Positions 34,423-41,533 of a DNA stretch of 64,000 nucleotides are shown piece by piece. This DNA is from an uncultured Candidatus Melainabacteria bacterium (GTDB lineage: Bacteria > Cyanobacteriota > Vampirovibrionia > Gastranaerophilales > Gastranaerophilaceae). The notes below the pieces were generated by a model. That model was not told the origin of the DNA. It was given only the letters and a program-made list of their open reading frames with translations, and did no database searches. The stretch's first letter is position 1; each line of letters begins with the position of its first letter. The stretch covers positions 1-64,000 of the forward strand of contig CANNUY010000003.1 in NCBI GenBank assembly GCA_947525005.1, written 5' to 3'. A program made the translations under genes and the position numbers.

Positions 34423-36762
34423 ATGATACCTGACAAAAATCCGTACAACAACTGGAACGGCAACGGAAGCACAACCACTTTTGACTTTGATTTTTATATT
34501 GAAGATGAAACTCAACTTGCCGTATATCATACAAATTCAAAAGGTGTTCAAACTCTTTTGAAGTATGGTACAGATTATTCAATTAACGAATTACAAAATG
34601 AAAATGGAAGTTTTATTAATTTCCCTCTCGCTAGTTCTACTTATAGTGTATTGAGTGAAAATGAAGTTATTTCATTGTGTTTAACATTACCAATTACACA
34701 AGAGAACCCTTATAGCAAATCAAGTTATTTGAATTTGGAAACTCTTGAATATTCTCTTGATTATTTGACTAGAATTTGTCAAATAATCAGTAGGCAAATG
34801 GAGCGAAGTGTAAAAACGCAAGAAGGTTCTTCTCAAACAGCAGAAGAATTAGTTCAAGCTCTGAATGATGCACAAGTTAATGCTGCTGCATCAGCTTCCG
34901 AAGCAGCAACATCTGCTAATGCTGCAAATGCTTCTGCTATTGCAGCAGGGGAAGAAGCAACTATTGCAACACAAAAAGCAGCAGAAGTAAGTGAAACATA
35001 TAATAATGCAATGGCAGATATTCAAAGTAAACATTCTGATGCAGTTTTAAATATTCAAAATGAATTACAAATTGCCGAAGATACTATACTTGCGGATAGA
35101 ACGGAAGCTGTTGAAGGAATTGCAACGGCAAAAGTGCAAGCAATAAATGAATGTGAAAATGAAGTTGTTAAAGCTAAAAGATATGCAGAGCAAAGTGGGG
35201 GAAAGGGTATGCCAACTGATATATGCAAAAGATTAAATATTGAATATGATTTAGTAAACAGAAAAGTAAAATTAAAATGGATAGATCCGAATGATACAAT
35301 TAATTCATACGGACAAATTTTATCTTCTTGGAGTGGTACAATTATAACCTGCAAAGAAAATTCATATCCTGAAAATTATGATGATGGAATTGTGGTTTTA
35401 AATTCAAAAGTAAGAAATCAATATGGTAATGCTGAATTTATATATGATGTTCCTCAAAACATTTCAGATATAACAACTTTGAAGTTTAGAGCTTTCCCAT
35501 ATTCAACAAATGATGTTTATAATAAGGATATAAGAAACTGTTTTGATGAAACATTTATTTATGAATTTTTATATGATAGCAAAAATTCAAACACAAAGGG
35601 ATGTATAACTAAACCGATAGGTTGTATGAATGAAAATTTTACTCCTGCCAAAATGGATTATGATAAAAATAAATTTGATTATGGTTCTTGGAAAAATACT
35701 TTTATTATGGACTTAGTTCGCCCATGTATGCTTTATAATCAAAATGCAAAAGATGCAGAAGGTAATTCTCTTTGTGGTCAAGTAATGGAATATTTAGATC
35801 CTGAAGATTATTCAAAAACAATAGATGGAAATTCCTCTCATATAGCTGATGAAAGTTGTAATGCAAATGCAATGGCTCAATGGGATATAAGCCGTTTATG
35901 GTTTAAGATTGTTGAATATTTACCTAAAAAATATCATTGTTACGTTGCTAATAAAAAAGTTGATAATAATTATAAGAACTTTTTACAGTATGATTGTGAT
36001 GGTAATATTAAAAAATATTATTACAATGCAATGTTTGATGCTTGTATTATTAATGGTGTTGCTCGTTCTTTATCAGGTAAAGCTCCTGCTGTAAATGCAA
36101 CAGGTGATGCACAACTTGCAGCAGCTCAAGCTAACGGCAAAGGCTATGATGCATCGGAAGAACGATTTATTGTTGCAAGAAATATTTTGTTGATGTTAAT
36201 GAGTGAAACAACAGATGCACAAACAGCATTCGGAACTGGTCGTCAATCAGGTGGTTCAAACCAAAATTATAATCAACTTGCATCAGGGCAATTAAACGAT
36301 AAAGGTGGCTTTCATGGAGATAGCAACAACGGCTGTGTAAAAGTTTTTCATAGCGAAAATCCTTGGGGAAATGTTTGGAAAATATTGCAGGGTTTCATTT
36401 TAGTTAATGGGGTTGTGTGTTTAAAATTTACTCCTAATACTAATGATGGTTCTACTGCAACTGCATATAACAAAACTGGAAGTGGTTATATAAATACAGG
36501 AATTACAATAAGTGGTACATCAGGTGGATATATAAGTTCAATAGCATTGGCAGGAGATTATGCTTTTGTTCCAACTGTTGTAAGTGGTTCAAGTTCAACA
36601 TTTATTCCTGATGGTTGTTGGTTTAATAATTCAATAATCGGTTTCGCTCGCTTTGGTGGCTGTTCTGACGGTGGATTGGTTTGTGGTTCTTTCGCTTTGT
36701 CTGTGAACAGCGCTGTGTCTGTGTCTTCTTGGTACTTTGGCTTGTCGCTCTCTTACTCATAA
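34423..36762 (+). CDS. Tail fibre / receptor-binding protein diversified by the DGR
   Basis: A 779-residue protein. The N-terminus (about 1-125; MIPDKNPYNNWNGNGSTTTFDFDFYIEDETQLAVYHTN) is a phage tail-fibre attachment domain of the T7 type. Next come an Ala-rich trimeric coiled coil (about 145-250), a beta-rich middle, and a C-terminal C-type-lectin/formylglycine-enzyme-like domain (about 570-779) with GSNQNYNQLASGQLNDKGGFHG and ENPWGNVWKIL. The last 40 residues (GFARFGG...) are the variable region; codons 740-776 correspond to template TR1 downstream. AAC/AAT codons of the template became Cys, Gly, Ser and Tyr here. By analogy with BPP-1 Mtd it should contact the host receptor. Confidence 0.9.
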   Translation: MIPDKNPYNNWNGNGSTTTFDFDFYIEDETQLAVYHTNSKGVQTLLKYGTDYSINELQNENGSFINFPLASSTYSVLSENEVISLCLTLPITQENPYSKSSYLNLETLEYSLDYLTRICQIISRQMERSVKTQEGSSQTAEELVQALNDAQVNAAASASEAATSANAANASAIAAGEEATIATQKAAEVSETYNNAMADIQSKHSDAVLNIQNELQIAEDTILADRTEAVEGIATAKVQAINECENEVVKAKRYAEQSGGKGMPTDICKRLNIEYDLVNRKVKLKWIDPNDTINSYGQILSSWSGTIITCKENSYPENYDDGIVVLNSKVRNQYGNAEFIYDVPQNISDITTLKFRAFPYSTNDVYNKDIRNCFDETFIYEFLYDSKNSNTKGCITKPIGCMNENFTPAKMDYDKNKFDYGSWKNTFIMDLVRPCMLYNQNAKDAEGNSLCGQVMEYLDPEDYSKTIDGNSSHIADESCNANAMAQWDISRLWFKIVEYLPKKYHCYVANKKVDNNYKNFLQYDCDGNIKKYYYNAMFDACIINGVARSLSGKAPAVNATGDAQLAAAQANGKGYDASEERFIVARNILLMLMSETTDAQTAFGTGRQSGGSNQNYNQLASGQLNDKGGFHGDSNNGCVKVFHSENPWGNVWKILQGFILVNGVVCLKFTPNTNDGSTATAYNKTGSGYINTGITISGTSGGYISSIALAGDYAFVPTVVSGSSSTFIPDGCWFNNSIIGFARFGGCSDGGLVCGSFALSVNSAVSVSSWYFGLSLSYS
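36640..36750 (+). repeat. DGR variable region (VR) at the end of the tail-fibre gene
   Basis: The 111 bp align without gaps to TR1 (36921-37031). All 94 non-adenine template positions are identical, while 11 of 17 template adenines are changed (to G, T or C). The conserved 3' segment ggctTgtcgctc-type priming region (36736-36750) is identical in VR, TR1 and TR2. A few bases beyond also match adenine rules, with one exception (C to T at 36753), so homology ends close to here. Confidence 0.95.
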
Positions 36763-36777
36763 CCTCTTAGGGGGGGT

Positions 36778-36795
36778 TGGGGGAGTTATCCCCCA
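36778..36795 (+). promoter_or_regulatory. GC-rich hairpin just downstream of VR
   Basis: A perfect seven-base stem, tggggga/tccccca, closed by a four-base loop (gtta), begins 16 bp after the tail-fibre stop. In BPP-1 a GC-rich hairpin with a tetraloop after VR helps target recognition, so this is a candidate equivalent. The loop does not follow the GRNA form described there. Confidence 0.55.
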
Positions 36796-36805
36796 TTTTG
36801 TTAAT

Positions 36806-36839
36806 TGAGCCTTTAGGCTCATGAAAAATTTTTTTCATG
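36806..36839 (+). terminator. Two further hairpins after VR, probable terminator
   Basis: tgagcc/ggctca with loop ttta (36806-36821) is followed by A- and T-rich sequence forming catgaaaaa/tttttcatg (36820-36839). Together they look like a late-operon terminator, which would separate tail-fibre from template transcription. No gene lies in 36763-36911. Confidence 0.5.
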
Positions 36840-36920
36840 GGTATATAGAGAAATTTTACATGCTTTAATTTTTTTGTGCTAATATTAAGCTATTCGCACT
36901 TTAAAAGGATAATGACCTAC

Positions 36921-37031
36921 GGTTTCGCTCGCTTTGGTGGCAATTCTGACAATGGATTGATTTGTGGTTCTTTCGCTTTGAATGTGAACAACGCTGTGTC
37001 TGTGTCTAATTGGAACTTTGGCTTGTCGCTC
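36921..37031 (+). repeat. DGR template repeat 1 (TR1)
   Basis: This is the template for VR. It carries seven AAC/AAT codons in VR phase (codons 8, 11, 21, 23, 24, 30 and 32) plus ATT. AAY codons are the standard device of DGR templates, because adenine mutation gives many residues but no stop. It lies between the tail-fibre gene and the RT gene, as in BPP-1. An AAAAGGATA-ATG start (36912) and a TAA at 37038 make it a 42-codon frame. Confidence 0.93.
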
Positions 37032-37056
37032 AACTACTAAAAGGGTAATAATGTAC

Positions 37057-37167
37057 GGTTTCGCTCGCTTTGGTTGCTGTTCGGATGACGGCTTGTTGGT
37101 TGGAGCTTTCACTCTGAACTTGAACAACGTCTTGTCGAACTCGAATTGGAACTTTGGCTTGTCGCTC
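37057..37167 (+). repeat. Second template-like repeat (TR2) in tandem
   Basis: Also 111 bp and in the same phase. It shares the first 20 bases of TR1 (ggtttcgctcgctttggt plus flank) and the whole end (ttggaactttggcttgtcgctc), but differs at 26 positions between. Twenty-two of these differences are at bases that are not adenine in TR1, so it did not arise from TR1 by adenine mutagenesis. Its second half holds six AAC/AAT codons. It is also a 41-codon frame with AAGGGTAATA-ATG (37051-37176). Bases 37177-37280, before the RT gene, hold no gene. Confidence 0.8.
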
Positions 37168-37280
37168 AATTACTAAAAATCTTATAATGTAGATTATTGT
37201 CCTTACCACATGGTAAAAATTAACCGAAAAAGAGGCATAGGTTAGTAGCATGTTGAACACCTGTGAGGTTTTAGTAAGAG

Positions 37281-38390
37281 ATGAAAAGTTATAATCACCT
37301 CTTTGAAATTGCATTGAGTGATAGGATTATTCACCTATCACTTTTAGGTGCAAGTAAAGGTAAAAGAGATCGCCCACAAGTTGCAAGAATACTTGAACAT
37401 AAAATTAAATATATAAAACGAATAAAAGAATGGTTGTTAAAAGGAAAATTTATACCTGAAAATCATATTGCAGCTATTATAAATGATGGTTTTATTCAAA
37501 AACAAAGAATAATTATAAAGCCATATTTTTATCCGGAACAGATTATTCAGCATATTGTTGTTAATACATTGAAGCCTATTTTTATGAAAGGAATGTATAT
37601 ATATTCTTGTGGCTCTGTTCCTGATAGGGGTGTGCATTACGGACAGAAGTATCTTGAAAAATTTATAAGAAACAATAAAGCAGAAATTAAATATGTTTTA
37701 AAATTAGATATTCATCATTTCTATCAAAGTATTAATATTGATTTATTAAAAAATCGGTTTAAGGAAATAATTCATGATGAAAAAATGCTTGAACTTATTT
37801 ATTATGTTCTTGACTCAAATAAAGCAACATTGGGTGATAAGCTAATTCAAGAGGGTTTGCCTATTGGTTTTTATACATCACAATGGTTTGCTAATTGGTT
37901 TTTGCAGCCGTTCGATCATTTTGTAAAAGAAGAACTTAAAGCAAAATGTTATGTTCGCTACATGGATGATATTGTTATTTTTGGAAGAAATAAAAAAGAG
38001 CTGCATAAAAATTTTGAAAAAATTAGAGAATATCTTAATAATATTGATTTAGAAGTAAAATCAAATTATCAAATTTTTAGATTTGATTATATAGATAAAA
38101 ACGGAAATAGACGTGGTCGCCCAATAGATTTTATGGGGTTCAAATTCTATCGAGATAAAACAACAATTAGAGCTTCAATATTTTTAAGAGCCATACGCAA
38201 AGCTCGCAAAATGAAAAAGAAAGAAAATTTTTCTTGGTATGATGCTTGTCAACTTTTAAGTTATATGGGGTGGTTTAAACCTACAAATACTTACGGTGCT
38301 TTTAAAAAGCACATTGAACCTAATGTGAATATTCAAGCATGTAAAAAATTAGTTAGTAAACATTTTAAAAAGGAAAGGAAAAAAGAATGA
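37281..38390 (+). CDS. DGR reverse transcriptase (Brt-like)
   Basis: A 369-residue retron/group-II-like reverse transcriptase. The N-terminus HLFEIALSDRIIHLSLLGASKGKR is the usual RT motif 0/1 start. Motif A is KLDIHHFYQSI (141-151). The block LPIGFYTSQ (193-201) has the TSQ form typical of DGR enzymes, and the catalytic box is RYMDD (226-230). The short C-terminal thumb is basic. It would copy TR RNA with adenine-specific errors and transfer the cDNA to VR. It lies 104 bp after TR2. Its TGA overlaps the ATG of the next gene (ATGA). Confidence 0.95.
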   Translation: MKSYNHLFEIALSDRIIHLSLLGASKGKRDRPQVARILEHKIKYIKRIKEWLLKGKFIPENHIAAIINDGFIQKQRIIIKPYFYPEQIIQHIVVNTLKPIFMKGMYIYSCGSVPDRGVHYGQKYLEKFIRNNKAEIKYVLKLDIHHFYQSINIDLLKNRFKEIIHDEKMLELIYYVLDSNKATLGDKLIQEGLPIGFYTSQWFANWFLQPFDHFVKEELKAKCYVRYMDDIVIFGRNKKELHKNFEKIREYLNNIDLEVKSNYQIFRFDYIDKNGNRRGRPIDFMGFKFYRDKTTIRASIFLRAIRKARKMKKKENFSWYDACQLLSYMGWFKPTNTYGAFKKHIEPNVNIQACKKLVSKHFKKERKKE

Positions 38391-38917
38391 ATGTAAATTA
38401 CAAACTTGTTGAAAGTCTTGAAATGCCGTCTGAAATTGATACAACATCATCACCTGACGGCATTTATGTTAGAAGAAACATTGAAGAAATAGTTAATGAA
38501 GATGAAACCAAAAAGTATAGGTATCAGGAAGCATTTATGACTTTTGATGAATATGAACTATACTCAAGAAATCTTTTGGTTAATCAGATAAATGGTGAAG
38601 ATAACACAAAAGAGTATGAGGAATATAAAAGAAAACTTAATACAGGTGTTTTATATACAAATGGAAAATATTACAAACCAATTTGGGCTGAACTCTATAA
38701 TAAAAAGGTTAATGAAATAATGCAGATGCTTGTTAATTATGAGAAAGTTGGCGGCAGTATTGAAGGGTTAGCAACAATAAAAATATTAATAACTGATGTA
38801 ACAAATAAAGCTGAAAACTTTGTGTTGATGAATGTCAAAGAGATTATCGAATTATGGTATTTCTTATTGAAGCAGCAGGAACAGCTTTTTAATGAATATA
38901 AGCAAAGTTTAAATTAA
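38387..38917 (+). CDS. Phage protein coupled to the DGR reverse transcriptase, unknown
   Basis: A 176-residue protein whose ATG overlaps the RT stop (ATGA), implying translational coupling. The N-terminal half contains DGIYVRRNIEEIVNEDETKKYRYQEAFMTFDEYELYSRN. The C-terminal half is helical (YNKKVNEIMQMLVNYEKVGGSIEGLATIKILITDV...). It is acidic and longer than the basic four-helix Avd accessory protein, so I do not call it Avd. It could be a tail-fibre assembly or baseplate-type protein, or a non-classical DGR partner. Confidence 0.5.
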   Translation: MNVNYKLVESLEMPSEIDTTSSPDGIYVRRNIEEIVNEDETKKYRYQEAFMTFDEYELYSRNLLVNQINGEDNTKEYEEYKRKLNTGVLYTNGKYYKPIWAELYNKKVNEIMQMLVNYEKVGGSIEGLATIKILITDVTNKAENFVLMNVKEIIELWYFLLKQQEQLFNEYKQSLN

Positions 38918-39011
38918 ATTAATTAAATCAAGTTCAACATTCTGAAAGATGTTTTTATTTTTTTATAGCTTGATTGCGTGTTACCTAACTTAAAGAAAGG
39001 GAGTATTTACC

Positions 39012-39290
39012 ATGAAAAAATTTTTAACCGTCTTAACGGTCTTGCTAGTGTGCTCAAATTTTGCTTTTGCATCTGAAATAGAAACAAAAGAAATTTCAGC
39101 AGAAAAACCTGATGCAGAACAAATTATTGAAATGACAGAAAACAAAGTTATTCTGAATATTCAAAAGCAGCCTTTAAATGAAAATTCAAAACAAAAAATT
39201 GTTTTAAAGAAAAACTGGTTTGTTGTGAATATCAATGTTAACGGAAAAGTTAAAGTTAATCCGTTAGCAAATACTTATGAAGTTGAATAG
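39012..39290 (+). CDS. Small secreted phage protein
   Basis: A 92-residue protein with a clear Sec signal peptide (MKKFLTVLTVLLVCSNFAFA, cleaved before SEIE). The mature part of about 72 residues is polar, with a short beta-like end (KNWFVVNINVNGKVKVNPL). GAAAGGGAG precedes the start. It lies between the DGR and the lysis genes. It might be an envelope-acting lysis accessory or a lysogenic-conversion factor. No family is recognised. Confidence 0.5.
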   Translation: MKKFLTVLTVLLVCSNFAFASEIETKEISAEKPDAEQIIEMTENKVILNIQKQPLNENSKQKIVLKKNWFVVNINVNGKVKVNPLANTYEVE

Positions 39291-39304
39291 AAAGCAGGTA
39301 CAGA

Positions 39305-39814
39305 GTGTGCGTAGTTACTAAGAATTATTGTGATGTGCCTTCTTGTATAGTGATGGGTAGGCAGGATCTAAAAATTTATTTCGATAAAGATATGCCTGAA
39401 AAATTTCTGCAAGATAAAAGTCTTGTAGGACTTGAAGGCAAAGAGTTGAAAAGAGCTTTAGATAAACCTTTTTATGTTACCGAAAATATTAATATTATTG
39501 TTGAATACAAAGGTAGAAATTATTATTTCACTATTCCGAAAGGATATGATTGGAATGGTGCAAATGTTCCACCTTTTGCGTGGGTTATTATCGGACAACA
39601 AAAAGAGCCTAGATTTAAACTGGCAAGTTGTGTTCACGATTTTCTTTGCGAAAACAAAGAAGTTATTGATTATAACAGGTATTTATCAACTCTGATTTTT
39701 GAAACATTGTGTGAATATTTTGGCAGATTTAATGATGTTAAAAGATGGGCTATGTTTCATTCAGTAGATAATTTTCAAAAGTTTAAAGGTTGGAAGAAGG
39801 GGAAAAAGAAGTGA
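39305..39814 (+). CDS. DUF1353-like phage protein
   Basis: The region YYFTIPKGYDWNGANVPPFAWVIIGQQKEPRFKLASCVHDFLCEN carries the pattern of DUF1353: 'P.G...D.A..P...W', then an A..VHD.L segment with a His-Asp pair. This family of small phage proteins is common near lysis and tail genes, and its function is unknown. The start is taken as the GTG at 39305; an internal ATG at residue 17 (MGRQDLKIYF) would also serve. The gene overlaps the next by four bases. Confidence 0.7.
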   Translation: MCVVTKNYCDVPSCIVMGRQDLKIYFDKDMPEKFLQDKSLVGLEGKELKRALDKPFYVTENINIIVEYKGRNYYFTIPKGYDWNGANVPPFAWVIIGQQKEPRFKLASCVHDFLCENKEVIDYNRYLSTLIFETLCEYFGRFNDVKRWAMFHSVDNFQKFKGWKKGKKK

Positions 39815-40029
39815 ATTATGAATTAATTGCAATACTTGTTACTGTTGTGTTTCAGGCTTTATATGTCTGTTATAAGTTAGGGCAAATGACGGAAAAACTT
39901 CTCTATTTGGAAGAAAAACAGGATAAGCATAATAACCTTATTGAAAGAATGGTTGTTGTTGAGCAGTCTGTAAAGTCTGCTCATCATAGGATTGATGATA
40001 TTAATAATGAGGGAGTGCATCATGAATAA
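39811..40029 (+). CDS. Holin-like or lysis-accessory membrane protein
   Basis: It probably starts at the GTG at 39811 behind AAGGGGAAAAA. The product of about 72 residues has one N-terminal membrane helix (YELIAILVTVVFQALYVCYKLG), then a coiled coil (TEKLLYLEEKQDKHNNLIERMVVVEQSV) and a short His-containing end. One-helix proteins with a coiled tail directly before an endolysin gene are often holins or XhlA-like lysis factors. The overlap with the amidase gene supports a lysis cassette. Confidence 0.6.
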   Translation: MNYELIAILVTVVFQALYVCYKLGQMTEKLLYLEEKQDKHNNLIERMVVVEQSVKSAHHRIDDINNEGVHHE

Positions 40030-40513
40030 AATAATTTTACACTGGACAGCAGGAACTAATCAGCCTTGCTCAACTGATTATGAACATTATCACTACTTAA
40101 TTAATAAAGATGGTGTAATTCTTAAAGGAAAGTTTGCTCCTGAAGATAATTTGAATTGCAATGACGGCAAGTATGCTCAACATTGTGGGGGTGGTAATAC
40201 TGGTGCAATAGGTGTTTCTATGTGTGGGATGTATGTACCTAAAGGTGTAAATATTAAGGAAACAAAATTTCCACTAACAAGAATACAATGTGAAGCTACT
40301 TTTAAATTGGTTGCTGAATTGTGTAAAAAATATAATATTAAAATAACTCCTCAAACAGTTCTAACTCATTATGAGTTTGGACAAGCACATCCAAAAACGT
40401 CAAGCTATGGAAAAATTGATATTGTATATCTGCATCCTTTTCCGGAAATTGATAAAAAAAATATGGGTGATTTTATTAGAAACAAAATTGAATGGTATTT
40501 TAATAAATTATAA
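40022..40513 (+). CDS. Endolysin: N-acetylmuramoyl-L-alanine amidase (Amidase_2 type)
   Basis: A product of about 163 residues starting MNKIILHWTAGTNQP at 40022, with GAGGGAG upstream. The first zinc histidine lies in ILHWTAG and the second in TVLTHYEFG. The body YHYLINKDGVILKG and NTGAIGVSMCGMY are typical of T7-lysozyme/PGRP-type amidases that cut the amide bond between muramic acid and the peptide. No signal peptide is seen, so export should depend on the holin-like protein upstream. Confidence 0.9.
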   Translation: MNKIILHWTAGTNQPCSTDYEHYHYLINKDGVILKGKFAPEDNLNCNDGKYAQHCGGGNTGAIGVSMCGMYVPKGVNIKETKFPLTRIQCEATFKLVAELCKKYNIKITPQTVLTHYEFGQAHPKTSSYGKIDIVYLHPFPEIDKKNMGDFIRNKIEWYFNKL

Positions 40514-40542
40514 AATTCCTTCTTCTTGTTACCTTTCTGCCG

Positions 40543-40710
40543 TTAAAGCTCCTGCCGTTTGGTGGGAGCTTTTTTATTTCTTAATTCTTTTATGAAGTTT
40601 CTAACATCTTCAATTTCCCATTCATAAAGCCTGAATGTGTATCTTTTCGCTTGTTCGTTTTTAGGTTTTGCAGGTCTGCCTGCTCCTAATCTTTTTCCAC
40701 CTCTTGTCAT
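40543..40710 (-). CDS. Small basic phage protein (GAGRP type)
   Basis: A 55-residue protein starting MTRGGKRLGAGRPAKPKNEQ at 40710, with AAGGAAAA upstream. The GGKRxGAGRP start is common in small phage and plasmid proteins and resembles an AT-hook-like DNA contact (GRP). The rest (YTFRLYEWEIEDVRNFIKELRNK) fits a short helix-turn-helix or ribbon-helix-helix type body. It runs against the lysis cassette, and its end overlaps the shared terminator. Confidence 0.55.
   Translation of the reverse strand: MTRGGKRLGAGRPAKPKNEQAKRYTFRLYEWEIEDVRNFIKELRNKKAPTKRQEL
40545..40576. terminator. Terminator after the lysis cassette
   Basis: The stem aaagctcc/ggagcttt is followed by a T-run on the plus strand. 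The opposite strand also has A/T flanks, so it could serve the convergent small gene as well. Confidence 0.8.
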
Positions 40711-40979
40711 AGAAATTTTCCTTGCATAATATCTTTTTCTGTTATGTAATATTTTCGCATTCGTTCCCTGCCTTCTTCTAGTGTAAGCCTGAAACAATGT
40801 TGGTATTTTGGGTATTTACTTTCGTTGCCATTTTCGTCTATTATGTAATATGTCGTTACATTTCCCCATTTGGCTTTTCGTGAAAACCAGCCTAATGCCC
40901 AGGGGTCGTATGGATCATGGTCGGAATATTTTGTTATTAAAACATATTCGTTAGGTTTAGGGTTTTTTATTTTTCGCAT
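40707..40979 (-). CDS. Phage protein, 90 residues, unknown
   Basis: The product (MRKIKNPKPNEYVLITKYSDHDPYDPWALGWFSRK...) is rich in aromatic and charged residues, with a repeated DHDPYDPWALGW-type segment. It overlaps the next gene's start by four bases (ATGA-type coupling). No family is recognised. It forms a small leftward operon at the right end of the prophage, a usual place for accessory ('moron') genes. Confidence 0.5.
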   Translation of the reverse strand: MRKIKNPKPNEYVLITKYSDHDPYDPWALGWFSRKAKWGNVTTYYIIDENGNESKYPKYQHCFRLTLEEGRERMRKYYITEKDIMQGKFL

Positions 40980-41051
40980 TACGATAATCCTTTTGATTTG
41001 GTTATAAATAATTTTATTTTATCTTGCTTGTCTATTTTTCTTAATAGTTCC

Positions 41052-41195
41052 TTATATTTGGTTTAATAAATAATCTGCGGCTTGTCTTAAATCTTCAATA
41101 GATTTAATTTCTAAATGCCATGCTTCACATAAACCTACACAACGCTCATGATTGTCTTGGATAAATTGATCTAGTTGTTCATTTGTAAAACTCAT
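41052..41195 (-). CDS. Small phage protein, 47 residues, unknown
   Basis: The frame MSFTNEQLDQFIQDNHERCVGLCEAWHLEIKSIEDLRQAADYLLNQI is helical. A ribosome site is weak (GGCTATC). It is in line with the two leftward genes further left, from which it is separated by 72 bases. The composition and position make it plausible. Confidence 0.45.
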   Translation of the reverse strand: MSFTNEQLDQFIQDNHERCVGLCEAWHLEIKSIEDLRQAADYLLNQI

Positions 41196-41390
41196 TTGAT
41201 AGCCTTTCTTTGTTTTTGTTCTACTAATAGTATAAACTATTTTAGATTATTGTCAAGACATAAATCAAACAACATGAAGAAATATTAAGCTGCAAGAAGT
41301 TTTTCAATTCTTCTAAAAATAGCTTGACATTCAGCTGTATCAAAGATGTTAAAGATATTGTTATCAGGTTCGGAAACCAAACCATTAAGT

Positions 41391-41432
41391 GCCCCATTTT
41401 TAAAAGCAAGAACTTTAGTTCTTGCTTTTTTT
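41391..41432. terminator. Extra tRNA-end-like motif plus strong terminator inside the right phage end
   Basis: gccccatttttaaaa (41391-41405) repeats the end of the attachment core and its flank at 41542-41556. It is followed by a perfect 13-bp stem, aaaagcaagaact/agttcttgctttt, with a T-run. The arrangement copies the tRNA-end-plus-terminator layout at 41542-41586. Bases 41196-41390 show no gene. Confidence 0.6.
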
Positions 41433-41443
41433 GTATGTATATA

Positions 41444-41461
41444 GAGATGGGATTCTCACCC
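41444..41461. repeat. Inverted near-copy of the tRNA-His T-arm
   Basis: Read on the minus strand, these 18 bases match tRNA-His positions 444-461 at 16 of 18 sites (gggtgagaatcccatctc versus gggttcgaatcccatctc). Two perfect hairpins lie between it and the attachment core: aaatttac/gtaaattt (41463-41481) and gagaaatgat/atcatttctc (41499-41523). Confidence 0.55.
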
Positions 41462-41533
41462 AAAATTTACTTCGTAAATTTAAGGGTTCTTACCTCTCGA
41501 GAAATGATACTTAATCATTTCTCTCGGCAGAGT

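Noticed and set aside
37057..37167. TR2 as an old variable region produced from TR1
   Set aside because: Twenty-two of the 26 differences fall on bases that are not adenine in TR1, which DGR mutagenesis would not cause. It still carries template-like AAY codons.
36885..37314. Two overlapping minus-strand frames of about 94 codons across the template repeats
   Set aside because: They are antisense readings of the TR1 and TR2 repeats, look alike only because the DNA is repeated, and have no convincing ribosome sites. The repeat is explained by the plus-strand DGR.
38387..38917. Avd accessory protein of the DGR
   Set aside because: The protein is acidic and longer than Avd, and its N-terminal half does not look like a four-helix bundle. 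Position alone is not enough.
41340..41461. A second tRNA gene near the right end
   Set aside because: Only the T-arm-like and CCA-like pieces are present. No D-arm, anticodon arm or matching acceptor strand could be drawn in either direction.
41242..41463. Minus-strand frame of 73 codons at the right phage end
   Set aside because: It reads through terminator hairpins and tRNA-like sequence, has no ribosome site, and its peptide looks like a translated non-coding region.
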